A stretch of DNA of 9,348 nt from DATJIG01 sp035493495 (GTDB lineage: Bacteria; Pseudomonadota; Alphaproteobacteria; SMXQ01). Of the stretch, positions 1-6,978 are shown piece by piece; position 1 is the first letter of the stretch; every line of letters starts with the position of its first letter. The position numbers and the translations under genes were made by a program. The notes beneath the pieces are model-generated. The model made no database searches and was not told the DNA's origin. It worked only from the letters and a program-made list of their open reading frames with translations. The stretch is taken from positions 1 to 9,348 of the forward strand of contig DATJIG010000240.1 in assembly GCA_035493495.1 (NCBI GenBank). The letters are read 5' to 3'.

Positions 1-923
1 TCGGTCATCGGCTTGGTGTAGCCCGCCTTGCGCAGGCGATCCATCGTCGCCTCGGTGAAGTACTGGTACTTGGCGCGGATCGCCTCGGGGGTATCGACGA
101 ACTTGATCTGCGGCTCGCGGTTCATGGCGCGGAACACCGACTTGGCGAGGTCGGCGAACGAGCGCGCCTTGCCGCTGCCGAGGTTGAACAGGCCGTTCAC
201 CTCGGGATGGTCCTTGAGCCAGACCATGACGTCGCAGCAGTCGCCGACCCAGACGAAGTCGCGGAGCTGGCCGCCGTCGCCGTACTTCGGGTTGTGCGAC
301 TTGAACAGCGTCGCCGGCGCGTGGCGCGCCGCCGCCTCGTGGATCTGCACCGCGACCGAGCGCTGGCCGCCCTTGTGGTACTCGTTCGGGCCGTAGACGT
401 TGAAGAACTTGAGGCCGACCCACTGCGGCGGCCGGTGCGCGCCGGTTTCGATCAGGCGCGCGACGCGGAGGTCGAACTCGTGCTTCGACCAGCCGTAGGC
501 GTTCATCGGCCGAAGGCGCGTGAGCGACTTGAGATCCTGGAGATCGTCGAAGCCCTGGCTGCCGTCGCCATAGGTGGCGGCCGAGCTCGCGTAGACGAAG
601 CGCGTGCCGCTGGCGACGCAGAAGTCCCACAGGGCGAGCGGCAGCGTGATGTTGGTGCGGGCGATGAGGTCGGCGTCGGTCGCTGTGGTGTCGGAGATCG
701 CGCCCATGTGGAAGATCATCTGCACGTCGCGCGCGTTGCGCCCGAGGAACGGCAGGATGTCGGGCGGTTCGACGACGGCGGCGAGCGCGCGCTTTCCGAG
801 GTTGCGCCACTTATCGCCGGTGCCGAGCCAGTCGACGACGACGATGTCGCCGATGCCCGCCGCCTCGAGACTCGCGACGAGGTTGGAGCCGATGAATCCG
901 GCTCCGCCGGTGACGACGAACAT
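1..923 (-). CDS. hldD: ADP-L-glycero-D-manno-heptose 6-epimerase (3' end beyond window)
   Basis: An open frame without a stop runs from ATG at 923-921 to the left edge, giving 307 codons; the family is about 310-330 residues, so only the extreme C-terminus is missing. It is an extended short-chain dehydrogenase/reductase. Visible are the NAD(P)-binding GGAGFIG at residues 6-12, Asp31 after the second strand, the ASSAATYG segment at 112-119, the catalytic pair Tyr143 and Lys147 in YGWSK, and KFFNVYGPNEYHKG at about 172-185, which is diagnostic of HldD/RfaD rather than GalE. The enzyme epimerises ADP-D-glycero-D-manno-heptose to the L,D form, the cytoplasmic precursor of the lipopolysaccharide inner core. 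A GGAG at 935-932 sits 8 bases before the start. It is divergent from the UbiK-family gene and appears to have its own promoter. The family call is near certain; also known as rfaD. Confidence 0.93.
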   Translation of the reverse strand, partial: MFVVTGGAGFIGSNLVASLEAAGIGDIVVVDWLGTGDKWRNLGKRALAAVVEPPDILPFLGRNARDVQMIFHMGAISDTTATDADLIARTNITLPLALWDFCVASGTRFVYASSAATYGDGSQGFDDLQDLKSLTRLRPMNAYGWSKHEFDLRVARLIETGAHRPPQWVGLKFFNVYGPNEYHKGGQRSVAVQIHEAAARHAPATLFKSHNPKYGDGGQLRDFVWVGDCCDVMVWLKDHPEVNGLFNLGSGKARSFADLAKSVFRAMNREPQIKFVDTPEAIRAKYQYFTEATMDRLRKAGYTKPMT

Positions 924-986
924 ATGGTTCGCTCCGCTGTGCAGGCGACGGCGCCACGCTTTGCGCCGGGCGATCGCCGCCGCGCC

Positions 987-1015
987 TTTATAGGCGGCGC
1001 GCCCGACTCCGTCCA
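987..1015 (-). promoter_or_regulatory. Putative sigma-70-type promoter of hldD
   Basis: Read on the minus strand, TGGACG (1015-1010) is separated by exactly 17 bases from TATAAA (992-987). The -10 matches consensus at 5 of 6 positions and the -35 at 4 of 6. Transcription would start near 980, giving a leader of about 57 bases before the hldD ATG. The -10 stands out as an AT island in very GC-rich DNA. Pattern match only. Confidence 0.45.
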
Positions 1016-1120
1016 CCGTCCCACCGGCTCGGGCGAACCCTCATGCGGCCCGCGGGCGGCGCCCCACCCGACATGAAGCCCGACACCAAAAATGCCGCGC
1101 GCGCGTAGGCTTCGCGCTCC

Positions 1121-1149
1121 TTGTTGGCGCGCCGGCCAAAGCCCATAAT
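1121..1149 (+). promoter_or_regulatory. Putative sigma-70-type promoter of the UbiK-family gene
   Basis: TTGTTG (1121-1126), a 17-base spacer and CATAAT (1144-1149). The -10 matches consensus at 5 of 6 positions; the -35 keeps only TTG. The start of transcription would fall near 1156, about 46 bases ahead of the ATG at 1202. It lies back to back with the hldD promoter, so 924-1201 is a divergent promoter region. Confidence 0.45.
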
Positions 1150-1201
1150 TGGCGGCCCCATCGGCGTACCGCCGATTCTCCGTCGGCCACGAGAGGACGT
1201 C

Positions 1202-1510
1202 ATGCAGATCAACAACCGCTTTATCGACGATCTCGCCCGCGTCGCCTCCGGCGCCCTGGGCGTCGCCTCGGGCGTGCGCGATGAAGTCGAGGCGATGCTG
1301 CGCGAACGCTTCCAGCGCTACCTTTCCGATCTGTCGCTGGTGACCCGTGACGAGTTCGACGCCGCGAAGGAGATGGCGGCGAAGGCGCGCGAGGGCGAGG
1401 AGAAGCTAGCGGTGCGGCTCGCCGAACTCGAACGCCGCGTCGCCGTGCTCGAGGCCGCGCGCCTCAACGAGCCGCCCGCCGCCGACAGCGATCCGTCGCT
1501 CTCCCGCTGA
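1202..1510 (+). CDS. Accessory factor UbiK / BMFP family protein
   Basis: A 102-residue protein beginning MQINNRFIDDLARVASGA. The N-terminal 40 residues form a probable amphipathic helix, followed by LVTRDEFD at 46-53 and a heptad-rich coiled coil at about 55-88 (EEKLAVRLAELERRVAVLE); the tail is polar. This layout and the VTRDEFD motif match the BMFP/YqiC family (DUF526). In enterobacteria UbiK trimerises and assists aerobic ubiquinone biosynthesis; the Brucella member was described as membrane-fusogenic. Here the family is clear and the exact role is inferred. The start is supported by GAGAGGA at 1191-1197, five bases before the ATG; a longer in-frame extension to 1121 would lack a ribosome site and run through the promoter. 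A 228-base gap separates it from the YbjN gene, so cotranscription is uncertain. Confidence 0.85.
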   Translation: MQINNRFIDDLARVASGALGVASGVRDEVEAMLRERFQRYLSDLSLVTRDEFDAAKEMAAKAREGEEKLAVRLAELERRVAVLEAARLNEPPAADSDPSLSR

Positions 1511-1738
1511 GCTTCGCTGTCCGACGCCGCGCCTGCCCGGGCGTGGGAACGTCAAGAAGGCTTTTCCACAAGAAAATTGCGCGCGTGTCCATGACGGTGC
1601 TTGCCATGTCACAGTCGATACGGCACCCTACAACTCGTTGTGGGATTGGCTTCGGCCAGCCACAATAGATCGGCCCACATTGACCGATCTCAAGCGGGGT
1701 CTGAATTAGTAACCGGGCCCCTGCAGGGGAGAGAGGCC
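1511..1738 (+). other. Intergenic leader before the YbjN gene
   Basis: 228 bases between the UbiK-family stop and the YbjN start. No convincing terminator with a T-run and no clear promoter were found. The main structure is the UUCG-loop hairpin at 1638-1665, listed separately. The last bases hold a purine-rich ribosome site. Confidence 0.5.
1638..1665 (+). promoter_or_regulatory. Hairpin with UUCG tetraloop in the YbjN leader
   Basis: Outer arms TTGTGG (1638-1643) and CCACAA (1660-1665) enclose an inner stem TGGC (1647-1650) and GCCA (1655-1658) closed on the stable tetraloop TTCG (1651-1654), with a small asymmetric internal loop. The 5' outer arm can instead pair upstream, as ACAAC (1630-1634) with GTTGT (1637-1641), so two mutually exclusive folds are possible. 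There is no downstream T-run, so it is not a standard terminator. Function unknown. Confidence 0.4.
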
Positions 1739-2248
1739 ATGGCCCTAGCCATCCTCAAGGGAGACCGGGAGCACCACACCCGTAACCCCATCGACGTCGT
1801 CGAACGCCTGGTTTCCGAGAACGAGTGGACCTTCGAGCGCCCCGGCGACGACGAACTGGCGGTTGAGATCGCCGGCCGCTGGTGCGACTACCGCCTGTTC
1901 TTCTCGTGGCGCGCCGACGCCGCGGCGCTGCACTTCTCCTGCGCCTTCGACATGCGAGTGCCGAGCACGCGCCGCGCGACCGTGCACAGCCTGCTCGCGC
2001 TGGTGAACGAGAAGATGTGGCTCGGCCACTTCGATCTGTGGTCCCAGGATGGCCTGCCGATGTACCGCCACGCGCTGCCGCTGCGCGGCAGCGATGGCGC
2101 GACGACGGCGCAGCTCGAGGATCTGGTCGGAGTCGCCCTCGACGAGTGCGAGCGGTTCTATCCGGCGTTCCAGTTCGTGATCTGGGGCGGCAAGACGCCC
2201 GAAGAATCGATCGCCGCGGCGCTGATCGACACCGTCGGCGAAGCCTGA
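1739..2248 (+). CDS. YbjN domain-containing protein
   Basis: A 169-residue soluble protein without a signal peptide or membrane segment. It has the alternating strand/helix pattern of the YbjN family (sensory transduction regulator-like domain): a helix with NPIDVVERLVSENEW at 16-30, a strand around AVEIAGRWCDYRLFFSWR (41-58), ALHFSCAFDMRVP (63-75), a long helix to about 93, and GHFDLWSQDGLPMYRHALPL at 96-115. The biochemical function of the family is not established; E. coli YbjN has been linked to motility and stress phenotypes. The start is chosen because AGGGGAGAGAGG (1725-1736) stands directly upstream of the ATG; the in-frame extension to 1601 has no such site. proC begins 30 bases after its stop, implying a bicistronic unit. 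Family assignment is good, role unknown. Confidence 0.85.
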   Translation: MALAILKGDREHHTRNPIDVVERLVSENEWTFERPGDDELAVEIAGRWCDYRLFFSWRADAAALHFSCAFDMRVPSTRRATVHSLLALVNEKMWLGHFDLWSQDGLPMYRHALPLRGSDGATTAQLEDLVGVALDECERFYPAFQFVIWGGKTPEESIAAALIDTVGEA

Positions 2249-2278
2249 TCGCTCCCGACCGTTTTAAGGAGAGATGAC

Positions 2279-3124
2279 GTGAGCGCGGCAAACGCCGGAG
2301 CAGTTCTGCCCGGCGCGATTCTCTTGGTCGGCTGCGGCAAGATGGGCGGCGCCCTGGTGAAGGGCTGGCGCGCCCGCGGCGTCGCCGCCGAGCGCATCGT
2401 CATCGTCGAGCCGGTGCAGGGCGCGCGCGACGCCGCGTCGCAGCTCGGCGTCACCGTGCTGGCGGAGCCGCCCAGGGCCGACGCCGCGCATCCGTTCGCC
2501 GCCGTCGTGCTCGCGGTCAAGCCGCAGATCATGGGCAACGTCGCGCCGCTCTATCAGGCGCTGGCGACGCCGACGACGGTCGTCCTGTCGATCGCCGCCG
2601 GCACCACCACCGAGACCCTGCGCTCGTTCGTCGGAAAGGATCGGACGGTGGTCCGCGCGATGCCGAACACGCCGGCCGCCGTCGGCCGCGGCATGACGGT
2701 GCTCTACGCGACTCCGGGCGCGGCACCGTCGCAGCGCGACCTGTGCTCCGAGCTGATGAGCGCGGTCGGCGAGGTGCGCTGGATCGACGACGAGGCGCTG
2801 ATGGACGCGGTCACCGCCGTCTCCGGCTCGGGCCCGGCCTACGTCTTCCACCTGATCGAGGCGCTGGCGACCGCCGGCACCGTCGCCGGACTCGACCCGA
2901 AGCTCGCCGAGGATCTCGCGCGCGCGACGGTCTCGGGTTCGGGCGAGCTCGCGCGGCTGTCGAGCGACTCGCCGTCGAAGCTGCGTGCCGACGTCACCAG
3001 CCCGGGCGGCACCACCGAGGCCGCGCTCAAGGTGCTGATGGCCGATCCGGGCGGCCTGATCGAACTGATGACCCGCGCCGTCCAGGCCGCGGCGAAACGC
3101 TCGCGCGAGCTGGCGGGGAAGTAG
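2279..3124 (+). CDS. proC: Pyrroline-5-carboxylate reductase
   Basis: A complete 281-residue enzyme that reduces 1-pyrroline-5-carboxylate to L-proline with NAD(P)H, the last step of proline synthesis in the cytoplasm. The Rossmann nucleotide-binding GCGKMG is at 18-23, VKPQ at 80-83, MPNTPAAVGRG at 128-138, SGSGPAY at 182-188, and the family signature VTSPGGTTEAAL at 239-250. Length is typical. Translation starts at GTG 2279 because AAGGAG at 2266-2271 is 7 bases away; the nearer ATG at 2274 is out of frame and only two bases from that site. It follows the YbjN gene by 30 bases and is probably cotranscribed with it. The gene ends in a convergent gap facing the histidine kinase gene. Confidence 0.97.
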   Translation: MSAANAGAVLPGAILLVGCGKMGGALVKGWRARGVAAERIVIVEPVQGARDAASQLGVTVLAEPPRADAAHPFAAVVLAVKPQIMGNVAPLYQALATPTTVVLSIAAGTTTETLRSFVGKDRTVVRAMPNTPAAVGRGMTVLYATPGAAPSQRDLCSELMSAVGEVRWIDDEALMDAVTAVSGSGPAYVFHLIEALATAGTVAGLDPKLAEDLARATVSGSGELARLSSDSPSKLRADVTSPGGTTEAALKVLMADPGGLIELMTRAVQAAAKRSRELAGK

Positions 3125-3136
3125 GCGCAGCCGTCC

Positions 3137-3170
3137 TCTAGGTCGTCTCTTTGTCTAGGTCGTCTCTTTG
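3137..3170. repeat. Tandem duplication of a 17-bp unit
   Basis: The unit TCTAGGTCGTCTCTTTG occurs twice without a break (3137-3153 and 3154-3170), and two further bases of a third unit follow. The copies are identical, suggesting a recent slippage duplication. It lies just after the proC stop in non-coding DNA. Confidence 0.85.
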
Positions 3171-3192
3171 TCGTCATCCTCGCCGTTTATTT

Positions 3193-3314
3193 CGTCACCC
3201 CCGCGCCCCTCTTTTTTAAGGACCGCGTGCAAGCGGTCCTAGAGTTGGGCATCCAGAGTCGTCGCTCGGGCCCGAGTCCAGTGGCGCTGGACCCCCGCTT
3301 TCGCGGGGGTGACG
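3193..3314. repeat. Palindromic interspersed repeat, copy 1 (REP/MITE-like)
   Basis: The 122-bp element is bounded by perfect 13-bp inverted arms, CGTCACCCCCGCG (3193-3205) and CGCGGGGGTGACG (3302-3314). Inside are an 8-bp hairpin (3219-3226 with 3233-3240), the perfect palindrome CTCGGGCCCGAG (3265-3276), TCCAG/CTGGA (3277-3291), and an 8-bp hairpin with a TTTC loop (3291-3310). The first 66 bases match 8948-9013 at about 85% identity (10 mismatches by eye), so it is an interspersed family and not a unique palindrome. It sits between convergent proC and the kinase gene, where its hairpins may stop transcription from either side. No transposase is present in the window. Confidence 0.75.
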
Positions 3315-3353
3315 ACGATGAATGGATCGCCCGCCGCTGCGCGCTGGCTGCGC

Positions 3354-4667
3354 CTACACCGGCAATCTGAGCCTGACTCGCAGTCCGCCGAGCGGCGAAT
3401 CCTCGAGCAGGATCGAGCCGCCGTGGCCGTGGATCACGTCGCGCGCGATCGACAGGCCGAGGCCGACGCCGCCGGTTTCGAGGTTGCGCGATTCCTCGAG
3501 GCGGAAGAACGGGCGGAACACGTCCTCGCGGCGCTCGGGCGGCACGCCGGGACCTTCGTCATCGACCGTGATCTCGACATTGCCGCCGACGCGGCGCGCC
3601 GCGATGTCGGCGCGCGTGCCGTACGTCGTCGCGTTGACCACGAGATTGCTGAGCGCGCGCTTCATCGCCGCGCGGCGCATCGCGAGCGTCAGCTCGCCGA
3701 TCGGCACGTCCTTGACCGTAACCTCGGCGCCGGCGCGACGTGCCTGGGTCGCGATCTCGTCGATCAGCTCGCCGAGATCGGCGGTCGCGGTCGGCTCGGA
3801 TTCGTCGCCGCGGGCGAAGGCGAGATAGCCCTCGACCATATGCTCCATTTCGGTGACGTCGGCCTTGAGCTCCTCGGCGGCCGAGCCCTTGAGCATGGCG
3901 AGCTCGAGCTTCATCCGCGTCAGCGGCGTGCGCAGATCGTGGGAGACGCCCGCCAGCATCTCGGTGCGCTGGCCGATCTGGCGGCGGATGCGCTCGCGCA
4001 TGATGTTGAAGGCGTGTGCCGCCTGGCGCACCTCGATCGCGCCGGCGAGCTTGAACGGCGGCACGTCGCGACCCTTGCCGAGGGCGTCGGCGGCCAGCGC
4101 CAGCCGGCGGATCGGCCGCACCTGGTTACGCATGAACAGCATCGCGACGGCGAACAGCACCAGCGACGAGCCGACCATCCACAGCACGAACACGTACGTC
4201 GTCGAGGTGACGAGGCGCTTGGGCGAGATCGAGACGTGGAGCACGCCGTCGGGGAACTGGATGTCGATCGGCAGCGTCCCGCTGGTGTCGCCGCCGAACA
4301 CCAGCGGCCGCTGCATGCGCTTGGCCAGCGCGCTGGCGAAGTTCTTGTCGCCGACCGGGATCGGGTGCGCGGTGTTGGGCAGGATCGCGCCGTCCTCGAA
4401 CGACACGTCGAGGCCGAACGTCTGGCGGCCGATGGCGAGGATGCGCTGGCGCGTGACGTCGTCGGGCGCGGTGCGCCACAGCTCGACGACGCTGACGATC
4501 TCGGCGACCGCGTTGTCGGTGAGCTGGCGCGACACCCAGCTCCAGTGCCGCTCGTAGAACACGAAGGCCGAGATCACCTGCAGCAGGATCAGCGGCGTGA
4601 CGATGATCAGCAGCGCCCGGCCGAGCAGGGTGTGCGGCAGCACCCGCTTGATGATCTCGCCCAGCAT
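3354..4667 (-). CDS. Membrane sensor histidine kinase (EnvZ-like layout)
   Basis: A 437-residue inner-membrane kinase. Membrane segments lie at about 17-37 and 156-178 and enclose a periplasmic sensor region of about 118 residues with no recognised fold. A HAMP linker follows at about 180-232, then the phosphoacceptor His243 in VSHDLRTPLT, the N-box NLVVNA (341-346), the G1 box DDEGPGVP (369-376), the F-box around 387-388, and the G2 box GGVGLGLSI (399-407). All catalytic motifs are intact. It starts 28 bases after the response regulator stop, so it is the third gene of the regulator operon and very likely phosphorylates that regulator. The ribosome site is weak, which suggests coupling to upstream translation. 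The signal sensed cannot be read from the sequence. Confidence 0.93.
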   Translation of the reverse strand: MLGEIIKRVLPHTLLGRALLIIVTPLILLQVISAFVFYERHWSWVSRQLTDNAVAEIVSVVELWRTAPDDVTRQRILAIGRQTFGLDVSFEDGAILPNTAHPIPVGDKNFASALAKRMQRPLVFGGDTSGTLPIDIQFPDGVLHVSISPKRLVTSTTYVFVLWMVGSSLVLFAVAMLFMRNQVRPIRRLALAADALGKGRDVPPFKLAGAIEVRQAAHAFNIMRERIRRQIGQRTEMLAGVSHDLRTPLTRMKLELAMLKGSAAEELKADVTEMEHMVEGYLAFARGDESEPTATADLGELIDEIATQARRAGAEVTVKDVPIGELTLAMRRAAMKRALSNLVVNATTYGTRADIAARRVGGNVEITVDDEGPGVPPERREDVFRPFFRLEESRNLETGGVGLGLSIARDVIHGHGGSILLEDSPLGGLRVRLRLPV

Positions 4668-4695
4668 CAGATCGTTCGCATAAAGAGGGGCATCA

Positions 4696-5415
4696 TCAGT
4701 CTATTCTAAGCGCGTAACCCTTGCCGCGCACGGTGAGGAGGTACAAGGGATCGCGCGCGTCGCGCTCGATCTTGCGCCGGAGCCGCGCGACCTGCACGTC
4801 GACCGCGCGGGTGTTGGCGCACTCGGAGGCTTCGGCGCGGAGCGCCTCGCGCGTCACCGGCGCGCCGGAGCGGCGTGCGAGGGCCGCGAGCAGGCTCGAT
4901 TCGCCGGTGGTGAGGCGGACCGGCACGCCGTCGCGGATCAGCTCGACGCGCTCGAGGTCGAACGCGAACGGCCCGAAGCGGACCGACGACACGGTCTCGA
5001 CCGTGGCGCTGGGCGGCGGCGCGTTGACGCGCGCGAGGATCGTGCGGATGCGCAGCACCAGCTCGCGCGGCTCGAACGGCTTTCCCAGATAGTCGTCGGC
5101 GCCGCTCTCGAGTCCGCTGATGCGGTCGGCCGATTCGTTGCGCGCGGTCAGCATCAGGATCGGCACGCGGCTGTCGTTGCGCAGGCTCTGGGCGAGCGAC
5201 AGGCCGGATTCGCCCGGCATCATCACGTCGAGGATGATCAGGTCGACCTCGAACGAGCGCAGCCGGGTGCGCGCGGCCTGGGCGTCCTCGGCGCTGGTGA
5301 CGCGGAAGCCGTTCTCCGACAGGTAGCGCGTCAAGAGCTCGCGCAGGCGCCGGTCGTCGTCGACCACAAGGATGTGCGGCTGCCCCTGGCTCAGCGCGTC
5401 GGGCGAGGTCGCCAT
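4696..5415 (-). CDS. petR: OmpR/PhoB-type response regulator (PetR-like)
   Basis: A 239-residue transcription factor. The receiver domain at about 13-130 has the acidic pair Asp19-Asp20, phosphoacceptor Asp63 in LDVMMPGESG, Thr90 and Lys112 in GKPFEPREL. A winged-helix DNA-binding domain follows at about 146-237, ending in VRGKGYALRID. The linker is proline-rich (132-136). It lies 5 bases after the MarR-type gene and upstream of a histidine kinase. A MarR gene abutting an OmpR-type regulator is the arrangement of petP-petR in Rhodobacter capsulatus, where petR was reported as needed for photosynthetic and respiratory growth, and the receiver sequence resembles PetR. The family is certain; the symbol rests on remembered resemblance and gene order. 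Confidence 0.93.
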   Translation of the reverse strand: MATSPDALSQGQPHILVVDDDRRLRELLTRYLSENGFRVTSAEDAQAARTRLRSFEVDLIILDVMMPGESGLSLAQSLRNDSRVPILMLTARNESADRISGLESGADDYLGKPFEPRELVLRIRTILARVNAPPPSATVETVSSVRFGPFAFDLERVELIRDGVPVRLTTGESSLLAALARRSGAPVTREALRAEASECANTRAVDVQVARLRRKIERDARDPLYLLTVRGKGYALRID

Positions 5416-5420
5416 CGCTT

Positions 5421-5921
5421 CTAGCGCTCCGGCCGCGGCGCCGGCGTGTCGGCGAGCCGCGCCCGGTCGTCTTCGTTGACGATGCCGGTGAGCACGCGGC
5501 GGAAGCCGTCGACCGCGTCGGCGCCCCCGTCGCGGTAGGCGCGCAGGATGCGCGCGCGCTGCCGGTCCATGAGGTGCCGCTCGAGCTCGGCGCCCTTGGC
5601 CGTGAGGTCGAGGTGGCGGCGGCGGCGGTCCTCGACGCCGGTGCGCTGGACGACGAAGCCGTGGTGCACGAGGTCGTTGAGGACGCGCGCCAGCGATTGC
5701 TTGGTGATGCGTAGGATCGCCAGCAGCTCGCTGACGGTGATCGCCGGGTTGCGGCCGATGAAATAGAGCGCGCGGTGGTGGGCGCGGCCGAGGCCGTGGC
5801 GCGCGAGCACCATGTCCGCCTCCGCGGTGAAATCGCGATAGGCGTAGAACAGGAGCTCCATGTCGCGCCGGGCGTCCTGTTCCGAGAGGATGGGACCGGT
5901 TCGGTCTTTTATGTCAGTCAT
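5421..5921 (-). CDS. petP: MarR-family transcriptional regulator (PetP-like)
   Basis: A 166-residue winged-helix regulator. A dimerisation helix spans about 15-42, the helix-turn-helix about 62-87 (TVSELLAILRITKQSLARVLNDLVHHGFV), and the basic wing RTGVEDRRRRHLDLTAKG 93-110. It begins MTDIKDRTG; the in-frame extension upstream to 6059 is rejected because it would cover the divergent ilvE leader. No good Shine-Dalgarno precedes the ATG, so translation may use a short or leaderless transcript. A palindrome over the start codon suggests autoregulation. It abuts the PetR-like gene (5 bases) and is divergent from ilvE. MarR membership is clear; the petP name depends on synteny. Confidence 0.9.
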   Translation of the reverse strand: MTDIKDRTGPILSEQDARRDMELLFYAYRDFTAEADMVLARHGLGRAHHRALYFIGRNPAITVSELLAILRITKQSLARVLNDLVHHGFVVQRTGVEDRRRRHLDLTAKGAELERHLMDRQRARILRAYRDGGADAVDGFRRVLTGIVNEDDRARLADTPAPRPER

Positions 5922-5930
5922 GTTGACATA
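5910..5930. promoter_or_regulatory. Candidate MarR-type operator over the petP start
   Basis: TATGTCA (5910-5916) and TGACATA (5924-5930) are perfect 7-bp inverted half-sites around a 7-base centre containing the petP start codon. The size and symmetry fit a MarR dimer site. On the plus strand the right arm overlaps a perfect TTGACA (5923-5928), though no good -10 follows at 16-18 bases. On the minus strand TATCAT (5947-5942), one mismatch from a -10 consensus, lies just upstream of the petP start. Binding here could repress petP-petR-kinase and perhaps influence ilvE. Confidence 0.5.
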
Positions 5931-6057
5931 TATGCCGACAAATGATACCCCCACGCAACTGTCTTCGTGCCTATCACCACCGCGTGAAATTTTATTGCGG
6001 GGCGAGTCCGAAAAGCCCCGCGTGTTTCTGACGTTCTGGCATTCGGGAGAGCCGTAC

Positions 6058-6957
6058 ATGGCGATTCAACCGTTCGACGACCGCGACGGGGTCCTCTGGT
6101 ACGACGGCCACATGGTGCCGTGGCGCGATGCCAAGGTGCACGTGCTCACCCACGGGCTCCACTACGCGAGCTGCGTGTTCGAGGGCGAGCGCGTCTACGA
6201 AGGCCGCATCTTCAAGCACAAGGAGCACACCGCCCGGCTGTTCAAGTCGGCGGAGGTCCTGGGCTTCACCATCCCGTACGCGCAGGCCGAGATCGAGCGC
6301 GTGTGCGACGAGGTCGTCAAGGCGCACAACATCGTCAACGGTTACGTCCGCCCGGTGGCGTGGCGCGGCAGCGAGATGATGGCGGTGTCGGCGCAGCAGA
6401 CCAGGATCCACGTCGCCGTCGCGGCGTGGGAGTGGCCGAGCTACTTCACCCCCGAGGCCCGGCTCCGCGGCCTGCGTCTCGCCACCGCGCCGTACGCGCG
6501 TCCGTCGCCGGCAACCGCGCCGGTCCACGCCAAGGCCGCCGGCCTCTACATGATCTGCACGCTGTCGAAGCACGCCGTCGAGGCGCGCGGCTACGACGAC
6601 GCGCTGATGCTCGACTATCGCGGTCGCATCGCCGAGTCGACCGGCGCCAACATTTTCCTGGTGCAGAACGGCGAGCTGCACACCCCGGAGGCCGACTGCT
6701 TCCTCAACGGCATCACCCGCCAGACGGTGATGGAGCTCGCGCGCCGTCGCGGCATCAAGGTGGTCGAGCGCGCCATCATGCCGGACGAGCTCGCCAGGAC
6801 CGACGAGGTGTTCCTCACCGGCACCGCCGCCGAGGTGACGCCGGTGCAGTCGATCGACGACTACACGTTCACCGTCGGTCCGGTCACCCGCGCGCTGCTC
6901 GAGGACTACGACCGCGAGGTGCGGTCGCACGTGTCGAGCAAGGTCACCGCGGCCTGA
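6058..6957 (+). CDS. ilvE: Branched-chain amino-acid aminotransferase
   Basis: A complete 299-residue fold-type IV PLP enzyme that transfers the amino group between leucine, isoleucine or valine and 2-oxoglutarate in the cytoplasm. The catalytic Lys159 is in APVHAKAAGLYM, Glu193 in the AESTGANIF segment, the Arg98 region in YVRPVAWRG, NGITRQTV at 217-224 and FLTGTAAEVTPV at 252-263; spacing closely follows E. coli IlvE. D-amino-acid transaminases and aminodeoxychorismate lyases share the fold, but length and motifs favour IlvE. The start is fixed by GGGAGAG (6045-6051), six bases before the ATG; the longer frame from 5860 overlaps petP antisense and is rejected. A strong terminator follows at once, so it is monocistronic at its 3' end. 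Confidence 0.95.
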   Translation: MAIQPFDDRDGVLWYDGHMVPWRDAKVHVLTHGLHYASCVFEGERVYEGRIFKHKEHTARLFKSAEVLGFTIPYAQAEIERVCDEVVKAHNIVNGYVRPVAWRGSEMMAVSAQQTRIHVAVAAWEWPSYFTPEARLRGLRLATAPYARPSPATAPVHAKAAGLYMICTLSKHAVEARGYDDALMLDYRGRIAESTGANIFLVQNGELHTPEADCFLNGITRQTVMELARRRGIKVVERAIMPDELARTDEVFLTGTAAEVTPVQSIDDYTFTVGPVTRALLEDYDREVRSHVSSKVTAA

Positions 6958-6978
6958 TCCGGTCGACTGTCGGAAAAG

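Noticed and set aside
207..1076. A 289-codon plus-strand frame
   Set aside because: Antisense to hldD, whose motifs are complete on the minus strand; biased composition with no recognisable domain.
1680..1712. TTGACC as a -35 box ahead of the YbjN gene
   Set aside because: No hexamer at 16-18 bases resembles a -10; the closest (TAGTAA) is 21 bases away.
2264..2851. A 195-codon minus-strand frame
   Set aside because: Antisense shadow of proC; the proC signature motifs lie on the plus strand.
3212..3240. T-run plus hairpin at 3212-3240 as an intrinsic terminator
   Set aside because: The T-run precedes the stem on the plus strand, and on the minus strand the stem is followed by A residues, so neither direction has a terminator layout.
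3309..4709. A 466-codon plus-strand frame, longer than the kinase gene beneath it
   Set aside because: It is antisense to the intact histidine kinase. Its product is an Arg/Asp/His/Ala-rich run with no domain, a typical shadow in GC-rich DNA, and it has no ribosome site.
5923..5951. TTGACA as the -35 of an ilvE promoter
   Set aside because: The -35 is perfect, but the bases at 15-18 spacing (GATACC, ATACCC, TACCCC) are poor -10 boxes, so it is noted only with the operator and not called a promoter.
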